Below are positions 10,470-20,538 of a DNA stretch of 64,000 nucleotides, piece by piece; position 1 is the stretch's first letter, and each line of letters begins with the position of its first letter. Origin of the DNA: Lentisphaeria bacterium (lineage in GTDB: Bacteria > Verrucomicrobiota > Lentisphaeria > Victivallales > Victivallaceae); NCBI GenBank assembly GCA_022009855.1, contig CP091727.1, positions 620,001-684,000 on the forward strand. Reading direction: 5' to 3'. Made by a program: the position numbers and the translations under genes. The notes under the pieces are model-generated. The model ran no database searches. It had not been told where the DNA came from and was given only the letters and a program-made list of their open reading frames with translations.

Positions 10470-12095
10470 ATGCGGAATTTCATCGACCGCCGTATCGTCG
10501 CTGAATATTGCAGGAGGTTCAACGCACTGGACTCCGAACTCTACCGGGGGGGACATTCCGAATGCGGAGGCCGAGGAGTTTCTAACCGAGCAGATTCCCC
10601 GTTTCGACTGCCCGGACCCGGTCTTCCGGGAGATCTGGTACTTCCGCTGGTGGAGTTTTCGCAAGCATATCCGCACCACTCCCTTCGGCAGAATCCTGCT
10701 GGAGTTCATGCCCGATGTGCCGTGGGGGGGAGCGTTCAACTCCATCAGTTGCCCGGCGGCCCATCAGCTGCGCGAGGCGCGCTGGTTCCGCGACAAGGGC
10801 ATCGCCGGAGAGTACCTCGCCTTCTGGATGCACCCGGAAGCTGCCGCCTCACCCCGCAGCTACACCTTCGGAACCGCCACCGCCGCACTGGACACCGCGG
10901 CGGTCACCGGCGACAGGGCGCTGTTGCGGCGGCTCCATCCGGCGCTCCGCCGCAACTATGAGCAGTGGCGGACAAGTCACCTCACACCCGCCGGACTTTT
11001 CCGGCAGAGCGACAACCGCGACGGCATGGAGTGCTCCATCGGCGGCAGCGGGTACCGTGTCACCATCAACAGCTGCATGGCGGCGGAGGCCGGCGCACTG
11101 GCGCAGCTCGCCGCCGACTGCGGAGAAACCGGGAGGCCGCCCGCTTCCATCGGGAGGCGAAACGCCTGCGGCGGCTGATCGAAACCCGACTCTGGAACGA
11201 GAAAAGCCGTTTCTTCATGACCCGGCGCGAGGAAGATGACGCCTTCGTCGACGTGCGGGAGCTGCACGGCTACACCCCCTGGTACTACTTCTCCGGCATG
11301 GCACGGAAATTCGACATCGCCTGGAAACAGCTGACCGATCCGGAAGGATTTCTTGCCCCGTTCGGACCGACCACCGCCGAGCGGCGCCACCCCCGGCTTC
11401 CGGCTGGACCGCGGCGGACACGAGTGCCAGTGGAACGGCCCCTCCTGGCCGTTTGCCACCTCGGTCACCCTGACCGCCCTCGCCCGGCTGCTCCACGAGC
11501 GCGAGAGCGCGGCAGTCGGGCGCCGCGCCTACTTCGAGACGCTCTCCTGCTATACACGGAGCCATTATCTGCGGGAAGAGAACCGCACCATCCCGTGGAT
11601 CGACGAAAATCTGGATCCCTTTACCGGGGAGTGGCTGGCCCGCTCGATTCTGCAGAGCTGGGAGAAGGCCGGCATCCGGAGCGACGCCCTGATCCGGGAA
11701 CGGGGCAAAGATTACAGCCATTCGACCTACGCCGATCTGATCATCACCGGTCTGTGCGGAATCGATCCGGATCTCCCCGGAGAGATCCGCGCCGCACCGC
11801 TGCTTCCCTCCGGAATGCTGGGATTACTTTCTGCTCGACGGCCTCTGCATACGGGGGGCATGAACTCGCATTGCAGTTCGACCACGACGGCAGCCGCTAC
11901 CGGCGCGGCACCGGGCTAGCCCTCTATCTGGATGGAGAGGAGGTGGCCCGCACGCCGTCCCCGCAGGCGAAGTGCATGCCGTTCTGTAACGCGGGGCAAG
12001 GCTGTTTTTCCCGGCCGCCTCTCCGGCAAAAAGCGCCCGGGGCAATTCAATTCCGCCGGATTTTACCGCTCGGGATTTGCAATCGGAGAAAATAA
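10470..12095 (+). CDS. MGH1-like (alpha/alpha)6 glycosidase, copy 1
   Basis: Starts MRNFIDRRIVAEYCRRFNALDSELYRG, then after a G7 run (10546-10552; one G too many) continues DIPNAEAEEFLTEQIPRFDCPDPVFREIWYFRWW. Further corrections near 11130, 11395 (C5), 11810 and 11860 (G6) give an approximately 510-residue protein matching 55838-57356 throughout. Conserved blocks: PDVPWGGAFNSISCPAAHQ, RDGMECSIGGSGYRVTINS, GPTTAERRHP, HECQWNGPSWPFATS and RGKDYSHSTYADL. These fit mannosylglycerate hydrolase/trehalase-like (alpha/alpha)6 barrels. The exact 3' end is uncertain because the last 40 codons do not align. Confidence 0.65.
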
Positions 12096-12193
12096 TAGTA
12101 TCTTACAATTTCAAGCGATCCCGACGGATCGCCAGCCTCCCTCCCGCAGAGAGGCAGAAAACCAACGGCTGGAGTTACAACAAGGGAAGCAAA

Positions 12194-13429
12194 ATGAACC
12201 AGTTCGCAAAACGATTGATGTGTCTCGCCGCTCTGGCGCTCGTCGCCGGATGCCAGTCGGTGAAAAACGGTCCGACGGAGTCGAACACCACCTTCGCCAA
12301 GGACGCGCTGATGCCCTACGTCGAGAAAGGTCAGCTCCCGGGCGCCATCAACGTCTTCTACAAAGACGGCATTCAGGAGACCGCCTGCGTCGGATATGCC
12401 GACGTCGCGGCCAAACGCCCCATCACCATGGATGACGTGTTCATGCAGTGCTCCCAGACCAAGGGTTTCTGCGGTGTCACCATCGCCATGCTGGTCGAAG
12501 AGGGCAAGATCAATCTGGATGACCCGGTCTCGAAATACCTGCCTGAATTCAAGACGCTCTGGGTCCAGAAATCCAACAAAAACGGTGTGAAGACCCTCGT
12601 CAAGGCGAAGACGCCCCTCACCATCCGCATGGTCATGAACCACACCGGCGGATTCCCATTCGAGATCTCCGCCAAGCAGGGGAACATCAAGGGCGGCGGC
12701 TGGTCCGGCGGCGCGCCCCTCCGCCAGACCGCGGCGATTGCGGCGGCCTCCCCGCTGCTGTTTGAACCCGGCACCAAAGTGCAGTACTCCAACACCGGCA
12801 TCGACATCGGCGCCGCTATCGTCGAAGTGGTCACCGGACAGCGCTGGGAGGATTTCCTCAAGGAGCGGGTTCTGCTTCCGCTCGGCATGACCTCCACCTG
12901 GTTCTGGCCGACCGACGAACAGCTCGAAACCCAAGTCGAAATGTATGACTGTGTGAAGGACGCCCCGGCGAAGTACCGGCTCCAGAACAATATGCAGCAG
13001 CGTCCCTACAACGACTCCCACGTGTTCGCCTCCGCGGGTGCTGGACTCTGGACCACCGCCAACGATCAGCTCAAGTTCTACAAGATGCTGATGAATCTCG
13101 GCGTGGGCGACAACGGCGTGCGCATCCTCAAGGAGGATACCGTCAAGAACCTGCTGGCCAAGTCGACCCGTCCGAAGGGGATGGGTGGCTACTCGCTCGG
13201 ACTCTCCGCTCCGGAAGTGGACAAGGAGGATTCCTGGTTCGGCCACGGCGGCGCCTGGGGCACCAACTGCTCGGTCAACTGGCACCGCAAGGAGCTGAAA
13301 CTCTGGGTGGTGCAGCTCTGCGGCCAGCCCCGTCCATGGGACAAGGCGCGTGGAGAGGCGGAGAAGAAATTCTTCCAGTATGTCATCGACAACTCCGGCG
13401 CGGACGCCTACACCGGCCGGGTCAAGTAA
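12194..13429 (+). CDS. Beta-lactamase-fold serine hydrolase lipoprotein (class C / esterase-like)
   Basis: ATG 12194 (MNQFAKRLM) gives a lipoprotein signal ending LALVAGC, so the protein is probably membrane-anchored after Cys lipidation. 411 residues, uninterrupted. Active-site motifs of the beta-lactamase/transpeptidase-like family: CSQTKGF (SxxK), VQYSNTG (YxN) and FGHGGAWG (HxG). It may be an esterase, D-aminopeptidase or glycan deacylase; true beta-lactamase activity is not implied. An intrinsic terminator follows, so it ends its transcription unit. Confidence 0.85.
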   Translation: MNQFAKRLMCLAALALVAGCQSVKNGPTESNTTFAKDALMPYVEKGQLPGAINVFYKDGIQETACVGYADVAAKRPITMDDVFMQCSQTKGFCGVTIAMLVEEGKINLDDPVSKYLPEFKTLWVQKSNKNGVKTLVKAKTPLTIRMVMNHTGGFPFEISAKQGNIKGGGWSGGAPLRQTAAIAAASPLLFEPGTKVQYSNTGIDIGAAIVEVVTGQRWEDFLKERVLLPLGMTSTWFWPTDEQLETQVEMYDCVKDAPAKYRLQNNMQQRPYNDSHVFASAGAGLWTTANDQLKFYKMLMNLGVGDNGVRILKEDTVKNLLAKSTRPKGMGGYSLGLSAPEVDKEDSWFGHGGAWGTNCSVNWHRKELKLWVVQLCGQPRPWDKARGEAEKKFFQYVIDNSGADAYTGRVK

Positions 13430-13450
13430 TCCGGAGCTTTCCGTCCCCTA

Positions 13451-13488
13451 CGGCATTCCGCTGCACGAAGCGCGGAATGCCGTTTTTT
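13451..13488 (+). terminator. Intrinsic terminator after the serine hydrolase gene
   Basis: Stem CGGCATTCCGC (13451-13461) pairs with GCGGAATGCCG (13472-13482), followed by six T. It lies 22 bp after the stop codon. Confidence 0.9.
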
Positions 13489-13504
13489 ATATTGCTTCAG
13501 CGCA

Positions 13505-14285
13505 AAAAAACTACCGGCTGTGCCGGTATGTAGCCGAACAGCTTCAGCTTCAAGGCGAGAAAAGAAACTCCGTGCTATAGTATTGTAATTCGCCAATCAC
13601 AAATAATAGAACGGAGTCTCAAATGTCAATTGACAAATTATCACACACGAGCTGGAAATGCAAGTATCACATTGTATTTGCCCCCAAATATCGTCGACAA
13701 GTGATCTATAATCAAATTAAAAAAGATATCGGGAGAATTCTACGTCAATTATGTGAATTGAAAAAGGTAGAAATACTAGAGGCCGAAGCTTGCCCTGATC
13801 ATATTCATATGTTGGTAAGTATCCCTCCCAATTTGAGTGTGTCTCAATTTGTAGGGTATTTGAAAGGAAAAAGTTCTCTGATGATCTTTGATCGACATGC
13901 GAATTTGAAATATAAATACGGGAATCGGCATTTCTGGTGCAGAGGTTATTATGTTAATACAGCCGGAGCAGATACTCATGCGATTGCCGCTTATATTCAA
14001 AATCAACTGGCAGAGGATCAGGCAATGGAGCAATTAACGTTTAGGGAGTACATAGACCCGTTTACGGGTAGCAAGAATTAAAAGGCAGAAGAACTCTGCC
14101 TGCATAGCAGGGGGCCTATTTCTTTTCAAATAGGCTATTACAAGAAAAAGGTTGGTTGGCCGCTTTAGCGGCGGCCTGTGAATTTGTTGCGATTGGCGAA
14201 TTTTTTCAAAGCCCGTGTCGGGCTGCCGGTAACATCGCCTTGAAGGCGTGGTGCATACCACCGGCTAAGCCGGTGGTTTTGATTG
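13505..14285 (+). mobile_element. IS200/IS605-family insertion sequence (TnpA only)
   Basis: Single Y1 transposase gene flanked by subterminal imperfect hairpins rather than inverted repeats: TACCGGC..GCCGGTA at 13512-13528 on the left and CCACCGGC..GCCGGTGG at 14258-14276 on the right. An internal inverted pair, ATTCGCCAATC (near 13587) and GATTGGCGAAT (near 14190), brackets the gene. Outer ends are approximate. It lies in the chromosome about 60 bp outside the integrative element. Confidence 0.75.
13623..14081 (+). CDS. tnpA: IS200-like Y1 (HUH) transposase TnpA
   Basis: 152 residues, the usual IS200 TnpA size, with SWKCKYHIVFAPKYRR at the N-terminus, the metal-binding HUH motif in CPDHIHMLVS (near residue 60) and the catalytic tyrosine in AAYIQNQ (near residue 124). 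YLKGKSS and NRHFWCRGYYV are typical family blocks. Works as a dimer that cuts single-stranded DNA at the subterminal hairpins. The frame is intact, so it may be active. No TnpB accompanies it. Confidence 0.95.
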   Translation: MSIDKLSHTSWKCKYHIVFAPKYRRQVIYNQIKKDIGRILRQLCELKKVEILEAEACPDHIHMLVSIPPNLSVSQFVGYLKGKSSLMIFDRHANLKYKYGNRHFWCRGYYVNTAGADTHAIAAYIQNQLAEDQAMEQLTFREYIDPFTGSKN

Positions 14286-14344
14286 CCTCCGTTTCAGAAA
14301 ACTCCTGGTGGATATCCCGCAGGAAGCGAGCTGAACAGCGAACG

Positions 14345-14366
14345 CGGGCAAAAAAAATGGCAGTCC
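14345..14366 (+). other. attL of the integrative element
   Basis: GGGCA8TGGCAGTCCT-type core identical to 46204-46225. Only ten bases of tRNA 3' end are present here, so this is the displaced end copy, not a second tRNA. Confidence 0.85.
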
Positions 14367-14446
14367 TCGTAAGGACGAAAAACCACGTTTTTCATTTTCC
14401 CCTCAAAAACGCTTTCCCCCAGCTGTTTTTTTCGTTTTCAGGTCAC

Positions 14447-14489
14447 CAAATCCCGCAATTGTGACCCATTTGTGCCCCCAATGTGCCCC
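14447..14489 (+). repeat. Terminal repeat, left copy (putative integrase arm sites)
   Basis: Near-identical to 46108-46149 and in the same orientation. It includes GTGACCCATTTGTGCCCC and a second ATGTGCCCC unit. Its place just inside attL mirrors the right copy just inside attR, as expected for arm-type binding sites of a tyrosine recombinase. Confidence 0.65.
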
Positions 14490-15177
14490 TGAATGGGACC
14501 CGTCTTTACCTATAATTTACCCGCTATGGCTGGATTTTGACAGGGGATTTCCAAACTTTTTTTCAACTTTTTCAAGCTAATAACACACCTCCATTCTTTC
14601 GATTAAGGAGTAAATTTCCTTGTACTTGCTGAAATGGAAAGAAAAGGATTGGCTCATTATCAGACAGAGTGAGATAGCTTGTAATACCATGGAGAAATCT
14701 CAGAAAAGTTGCCCTTGCCGTAAAAGTCTTGGTCCGTTCAATTTTATCCGATTCTGTGCGTGTTGAAGTGGGTTGTTCTGTTGTCAAAACAGGTATTATG
14801 AGGCCGGTATTACACTGTTTCAGATTTCGGCCTTTTCCACCCGGCGGGGCGTATCAACTATTCGATTCTGTGGCGAGGCTTCTCTAAAAACCTTTTGGTA
14901 TTTATCAATTATGTATGCAATCTCTGCACATTGCATACTCCATATATACTACTTTATTCCAATATACCTCACCACCTCACCACAGAATATTTATAATTGA
15001 TTAAATATAAGGATATTAACTATGTGGCGTGGTTGTGTGGGAGGTATGGTGTGCTTCGATAGGGAAAGGGAAAGTTTGCCTGTGTTTCTGCATATTTCAG
15101 ATGTTTGACCTGTGTAATCATTGTAAAATGTGCAGTTGAGCAGGTGTGCAATTCGAGAAAAGTGTGCAATCGTCAGT
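14490..15177. other. Non-coding left end of the element
   Basis: About 690 bp, AT-rich, with no frame that shows family features or a convincing ribosome site; the short frames at 14572-14787 and 14773-15000 have no protein-like composition. An AT-rich patch near 14985-15025 lies beyond the 3' end of the primase-helicase and could hold an origin, but no iterons were seen. Confidence 0.5.
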
Positions 15178-15210
15178 AAAAAAGCTCCGGCCTTTTGGTT
15201 GACCGGAGCT
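15178..15210 (-). terminator. Intrinsic terminator of the primase-helicase transcript
   Basis: On the minus strand AGCTCCGG (15210-15203) pairs with CCGGAGCT (15190-15183), followed by a run of T. It lies eight bases beyond the primase-helicase stop. Confidence 0.85.
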
Positions 15211-15217
15211 GAACTGT

Positions 15218-17799
15218 TTATCTGTTTTTTGGAGTAATGGTATATTGGGTACGATGCACTCCTCCTATGACCTTTTCCTGAATCTCGTAGTCCTTTTGCA
15301 GATATACCAGACTTCTTATAAACAGGCTGGAGAATTTTTGATTGGAATAATAGGCGAAATCAGAATTAAATTCTGCCAACCGCTTCCTTATGTCATCTGT
15401 ATAACCTTCTAAACTGCCAGAATGATAAGGGTGAGAAAAGTAGCTGGCCAGGGCTGCGGCAAGCGCATTGTTTTCCAGAACAATATCCATTCTGTTTTGC
15501 TGATTCTTCAGAATCGCAGATTTCATGAGTTCTTCTATCTGTAATACGCGACCCAATTTTACGGCATACTCCCCCAGTCATTGTGACGTAAGCCTAAATT
15601 TTCCGTCACACGGACCTTATCGGCAAGAATCTGCTGCAACTGGCGGCAGATCGTGGAAAGAGAGGCATCGCGATGAAGCAGTATCTCTTTTTTCAGTTCA
15701 GAATCCAAATCCCGTTCCTCTCTCGTTTCGCGTGTGTTCATGCGCACGACCAGTAACCGGGCATTGCAGCCGGGATCGCTGGCAAAATATGGTTTCACAC
15801 TGTTGATAACCAGTGCCGCATCCCCCGGAACTCAACCTGTTCTTTGTCGGAGTAAAGTTTCCGTTTTCTGATGACTTCACCGGTGGAATACTTTGCCAAG
15901 GTATCGGGCAGCCATTTATAGACAGTATCCACATTATCCATCAATGCAATCCCTCCCTTGTCCACACCGATGCCAAAGTTATCCAACCCTTTATTTTCAT
16001 CCTGCAACGGCTGAATGTCCCACGCCGGAATACCCCATAGCCAAGCCGCTCCTTTGGAAATCTTTGTCTTACCGGAACCCGGCTCACCTACGATACAGAG
16101 AATCGGCTTATTTTCCGGAGCAAATGGCAGGAGGATTGTCCACGCCAAAGTAATGCTTTTCTCTTCTGTGGTGCGAATAGTCGCATCTTTCCACAGTTGA
16201 TTCTTCCAGAAATTATAGTTCTCTTCCGTATATGTCCAGTCTTCCAGAACCGCTTCCGGCAGGAAAAATCACCTGATCAGTTCCATTTGGAACGACCTTG
16301 ATCCCATCAGCGGTGATACGTACCATTTCATGATCATTGCAGGAAATGTAGATCGCATCCTGCGTGGAATGCCAATATTTTCTCGGTGTAACCACCGGTA
16401 TATCTTCAGATGCCAGTAGATCGTTTTCCAGATAGTTGAAAAGCCGAATGAATTTCTGATCATTGGTCGGCAATCCCAGTTCTCTGGATAACTGCGCCAG
16501 AAAGATTTTATTGTGGATTGGCCGCACAATGTGAGTCGTGTGATCCAGATAGAGTAACTCGATGGAATCGCGTAACATTTCTACTTTCAGGAACGTACCA
16601 TGAGATTTCAAGTAAGTCAATGTCGCGGTATGGAGCATTCTGTTTTTCTCAATCTCGGTTACTTTGCTGGCACATATCGCAGGAACCAGCTCGAACAGAG
16701 TATTCCCCACTGCAGGTGCCGCAGCAGCTTCCGGAGCAATTTCGCCAAGCACTTTCAGCAGTTCTTCCGAGGTCATGGGAACAACGTTCGGATTCAGGTA
16801 AAGTAATTCCTGCCGAACTTCTCCGCGCAGCGCCATCGGCATTCTGCTTAACCGGGAGGGATTCTTATTTGCCGGATCGGCTCCCATTTTACAGAAGACC
16901 GGATACACTCTCCCTTCGATTTCCCGCTTCCATGTTGCTGCATCAGGAACATTTACCCGGAAACAGGGCATGGATTGACTTGGAACCGCTGTACGTCAAG
17001 GAAACAATTGGTATCCCCTTGTTCAGCATCTCCATCCAGAAACCAGCCTGTTTTTCCAGCTCCTGCCGGAGAAATAGCGGATCAGCCATCGCTTTTTCTT
17101 TATCTTCAACATCGAACTCAACCAGCATATGACGATAGAATGCGACATTCTTATCGCTGCGGGTGGTATCAGGAGTGAACGGATTGATCGTAATGTATTC
17201 TCCAAGAGAATCCAAACGATTCAGATAACTGCGTACCTGACAGGGATGATTGTTTTTTACCCCGCCGATACAGATAAATTCGTCTTCTCGAAAAAGTGTT
17301 TTCAGAAACGCTTCCGCATCTTTAGCCGAGCCGGTCAATGAATGAGGGCTGCGGGCTTTTAATGTTTCAAAAGTTACCGCTTTGTTTGTGTCCGGCATCA
17401 CAACTGGTACAGGAACTCCGGTTGTGATCGTCTGAGGCGCAGGATGAATCTGTTGCAGCGGAAAGCCTTTTTCCCGTGCTTCTTTAGTCCGTTCGATGGC
17501 GCGGTCAATTTCCGCCTCCGTAATCGGATCCCCGGGCGGTTGATCTGCGGGAGTTTCAGCAGGTCAGCTTTGATGGTACCATAATCTATATTCAAGTTCA
17601 GGGCGTTATGCATATGAGTCATCAGGTACTGATTGCGATTGTGTTCGGGAAGTCCGCCAGTAATTTCTGGTAAGAAGCCTGTTGTTGTGCTATATTATTA
17701 GTAGTAGAGTATTTGGCTCTTAATATATCCAGCCGGGACAATCCACTCCCGGCTGTTTCCTCTGTATAAGTTCAAGGTGGGCGTTGTCAAATCCAGCAT
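15218..17799 (-). CDS. Primase-polymerase/helicase replication protein, broken in several frames
   Basis: Reading leftwards, conserved pieces follow one another in changing frames. An N-terminal stretch has ITGGLPEHNRNQYLMTHMHNAL; next comes PGDPITEAEIDRAIERTK. A PrimPol (archaeo-eukaryotic primase) part has LVEFDVED (DxD), GSKSIHALF (sxH) and DPANKNPSRLSRMP; an SF3-like helicase part has IVGEPGSGKT (Walker A) and GGIALMDNVD (Walker B). The C-terminus ends YTITPKNR. Breaks lie near 17535, 16965, 16200, 15797 and 15557. A start at 17799 (MLDLTTPTLNLYRG) has a good ribosome site but meets TAA TAA at about 17695-17700 in the same frame. Role: replication of the excised element. Decay or sequence error both possible. 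Confidence 0.65.
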
Positions 17800-17801
17800 A
17801 C

Positions 17802-18029
17802 TCAGCCCTCCTTCCCATACTTGCCGATAAATTCATTCACTTCCGAAATACGGAATCTCTTTTGACCTCCGACCTGATACGTGGGTAGACCGCTTTTCCG
17901 CAGTTTCATCAATGTTGAAATGCTGATGCCGAGGTATTCGCATACCTCCTGCCGGGTGACATACGGTTCTCCGTACAGTTCTCTCTTTGCCCAGTCGGGG
18001 CAAACCATATTTGATTTTCGTTGGGGCAT
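17802..18029 (-). CDS. AlpA/excisionase-type MerR-like HTH protein
   Basis: 75 residues: YVTRQEVCEYLGISISTLMKLRKSGLPTYQVGGQKRFRISEVNEFI is the helix-turn-helix plus wing of the AlpA/Xis (helix_turn_helix_17) family. It sits directly upstream of the primase-helicase, with the next possible start three bases after its stop. In similar elements such proteins regulate excision or integrase and replication genes. A consensus promoter lies about 200 bases upstream. Confidence 0.85.
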   Translation of the reverse strand: MPQRKSNMVCPDWAKRELYGEPYVTRQEVCEYLGISISTLMKLRKSGLPTYQVGGQKRFRISEVNEFIGKYGKEG

Positions 18030-18233
18030 AATGCCTCCTAAAATAAAATATTAGCCGGTATCCCCGCACACGATTCCTCGGAATCATGCTGTCAACGGTT
18101 CGTGTATCCGGTTTTAAACTGGATAAAGCTGTTGTTGCAAAGAACGTGAACGCCAGTACCTGTATACGGCTCCACGCAAGAGCGATGTCTTGTTTTTGAT
18201 GAGAAGAATACTTCTGTTTCTTCGATAAAACTT

Positions 18234-18262
18234 AATATAAGCAGTGATGCGTAAAATGTCAA
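18234..18262 (-). promoter_or_regulatory. Sigma-70-type promoter for the AlpA/primase unit
   Basis: On the minus strand TTGACA (18262-18257), a 17-base spacer and TATATT (18239-18234). It points towards the AlpA-like gene and would leave a leader of about 200 nt. Confidence 0.7.
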
Positions 18263-18401
18263 GAGGATGCAAAAACAGGACGTTCCGGCACTAAAGGATA
18301 ACCATTGCGGTTAATGAGAAATGAGCGTGATTTGCATTTCATCAAGAGTATGCTGTCAGGAATAATGACGTTTCAAGCAGTCGGCAGATGGAGTAGAAAT
18401 T

Positions 18402-18417
18402 TTCCAACGCGTTGGAA
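18402..18417. promoter_or_regulatory. 16-bp perfect palindrome, candidate operator
   Basis: TTCCAACGCGTTGGAA, flanked by A/T runs that extend the symmetry loosely, in the 560-bp gap between the AlpA-like gene and the 18590 gene. It could bind a dimeric regulator or form part of a bidirectional terminator. The rest of this gap shows no gene. Confidence 0.45.
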
Positions 18418-18589
18418 TTTTCATCATTTTGTTATTTGATCAGAACAGAATCGGATATTTCCTGTCGTTTCCGGACATAAAGAGATCCCGCTTCTTCGAT
18501 CAGAAGAAAACGGGATGCTTCGGATAACTTCCTGTTATCAATGCGGGCTTGGTCGGACCGTCTGGTGTTTCTGGAGGCGCAGTTGTGGC

Positions 18590-19198
18590 TTATGCAGCCG
18601 GATTGTCTGTCGGAATTGTTTTCTTCGTGTCGGGCAGCCACAGTTTGATTCTGTCATCCGCTTTGGCTGCATCGGCGATCCGCTTGGCAGTATCCTTGTC
18701 TGCTGCATTTTCCACTTCTTTTATTTTCTGATCGATCAATTCGCAAATTTCCGAATTATTGCACTTGGTCCGTGCCTCTTTAAGCGGAACGATCAATTTT
18801 GAAGTAGAGCGACGCAGAGTTTCTTTTGCCTCTTCATCAGCTTCACGCAATGCCTGCACTTCAGAAATGAGATCGTGAATGCATTCCTTGAGAAATGCCG
18901 GTCTCAAAGCTTCGTCAACAGTGCTCATATCAACCAACGTGTTGACAACTGCGGAAGCCCAGCAGGAAAGCTCGATCATACGCTGATTTTCATCTTTCGG
19001 AATTTCTTCCAGCAGGACGAGGGTACACTTTGAACCGAATCGATCTTTCCCTTCCAGCAGACAGGAAGGCGTATCAGGAAGAGTGAAGTCGAATTTTCTC
19101 TCCGCTCTCACTGTTTCAATGATTTCAGACTGCTTGCCGATCCCCAGCAAAACCGGAGTTTTGCACGAACGTACCAGAATTGTTTTAACAGTTTTCAT
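18590..19198 (-). CDS. Hypothetical protein, acidic and helical
   Basis: 202 residues from ATG 19198 (MKTVKTILVRSCKTPVLL); a longer start at 19234 is possible but has no better ribosome site. N-terminal half is probably beta-rich (RKFDFTLPDTPSCLLEGKDRFGSKCTLVLLEE), C-terminal half helical and charged (HDLISEVQALREADEEAKETLRRSTSK, LIDQKIKEVENAADKDTAKRIADAAKADD). No family recognised. It is divergent from the sigma factor gene, about 290 bp away, within the AT-rich part of the element. Confidence 0.6.
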   Translation of the reverse strand: MKTVKTILVRSCKTPVLLGIGKQSEIIETVRAERKFDFTLPDTPSCLLEGKDRFGSKCTLVLLEEIPKDENQRMIELSCWASAVVNTLVDMSTVDEALRPAFLKECIHDLISEVQALREADEEAKETLRRSTSKLIVPLKEARTKCNNSEICELIDQKIKEVENAADKDTAKRIADAAKADDRIKLWLPDTKKTIPTDNPAA

Positions 19199-19491
19199 AT
19201 TTTGGATACCTTTATTTTGATTTTTGAAGATCAATTCTACTCCCGATCTTCTTAGGGCGGAACGGTTGAAGCCCGGTCATGCTTTTTTCTACCCGATCAC
19301 CTCCTTTCTCGTTGTGTGTTCTTTGTTTTTCACTCATTAATCGCCAATGAAAAATTTTTACTGACATAAAATGGTGCTGATACGAAAAAAAAGGGCAAAA
19401 AAATGTTTTTCAGGCCGGAATAAGTTGATTATCCGCATTATGGCAGTATCTTTCTGTTAATTACAATTTGGTTGATCATGAAAGGCTGATG

Positions 19492-20205
19492 ATGAACTCT
19501 TACGACAGTTTGCATGCGCCGCAGGCAGAATCCGGCTGGAAGACCTGGGTGGATCTGACGACAAGGATGAGAAGTGACGCCCTGTCTCCGGCGGACTGGG
19601 AACACTTTTTATCCCAAGTACCGTTCGTTGATCATCATGTATGGCAATAAGCAGAAGCTGAGCCGGGATCAGATCAGGGAATTGATCGACCGGGTCTACG
19701 ATACACTCCGTGCAAAGGACAAAATCAGTTGCTATGACCCTTCCGGGGACGTTTCCGCGATTATCTCGGCGGAATCATCCGGAACTGCATCCGCGATCTG
19801 CGAAAGAAGGCGCGTGCAGAAAAGAGAAACTTCATCGTAAATATGGAAGAGCTTCCGGAGCATTCCGCAGATGATTCCGGGGAGGTGGAATGGCAGAAAC
19901 TCTGGCGGAACTACCTGTTCAGCCTTGCTTTGGAGGAGTTGAAGCGTCAGGTGTCTCCCCGGCATTTTCAAATCTTTCAGCTGTGCAAGCTACAGGGGCG
20001 CGACGCCAATACTGTTGCCGCCTTTGTCGGAGAAAACCGTGCAAATATCTATGCTGTCTCCAGTCGCTGTACAAAAAAATTAAAAGAATTGGTTGGGGAA
20101 CTTCAAGAGGAGCTTAATCCGAATTGTTTTGATGACTCTGATTTGTGTCGTCAATGTTATGAAAGTGAAAAAATGTTGAGAGATGCAAAAATCGAGATTG
20201 AGTAA
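19492..20205 (+). CDS. RNA polymerase sigma factor, ECF-like
   Basis: AAAGG lies six bases before ATG 19492 (MNSYDSLHAPQAESGWKTWVDL). After frame corrections at about 19605 (T5) and 19745 (G4) the product is about 237 residues. Region 2 reads YDTLRAKDKISCYDPS-FRDYLGGIIRNCIRDLRKKARAEKR; region 4 reads EELKRQVSPRHFQIFQLCKLQGRDANTVAAFVGENRANIYAVSSRCTKKLKEL, with a clear HTH. An extra Cys-containing tail (SDLCRQCYESEKM) follows. Its TAA is directly followed by the kinase ATG. ECF factors paired with Ser/Thr kinases are known to be controlled by phosphorylation; that control is inferred here. Confidence 0.8.
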
Positions 20206-20538
20206 ATGGAATTTAGACTAGGAGAAAAATTTCACAGCTTTGTTGTTCTTGATATCTGCGGAAGGGGAGCCTTTGGAGAGGTATATCGCGTTCATGACTT
20301 GTCCAATAAGATTCTCGCACTGAAAGTGATTCGAAAATTTGGGTTATCCGGAGATAATTGGCGAAAAGAGTTACAAGGATTGAGCAGTTATCGAAAAGTT
20401 TCCATGTCTCATCCGAATCTGCTCCAGATTTATCACGTTGATGAGGACGAAAGTTTCTTTTTATTATACTATGGAGGCCGCAGATTCATTTACAGAAGAC
20501 CATTATGATCCAGTTTCGCTGGAAAGGAAAATTATTAA

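Noticed and set aside
14357..14380. Possible second tRNA at the left end of the island
   Set aside because: Only the terminal ten bases match tRNA-Gln; no D, anticodon or T arm is present.
14572..15000. Two short frames (71 and 75 codons) near the island's left end
   Set aside because: No ribosome site, no family pattern and composition typical of AT-rich non-coding DNA.
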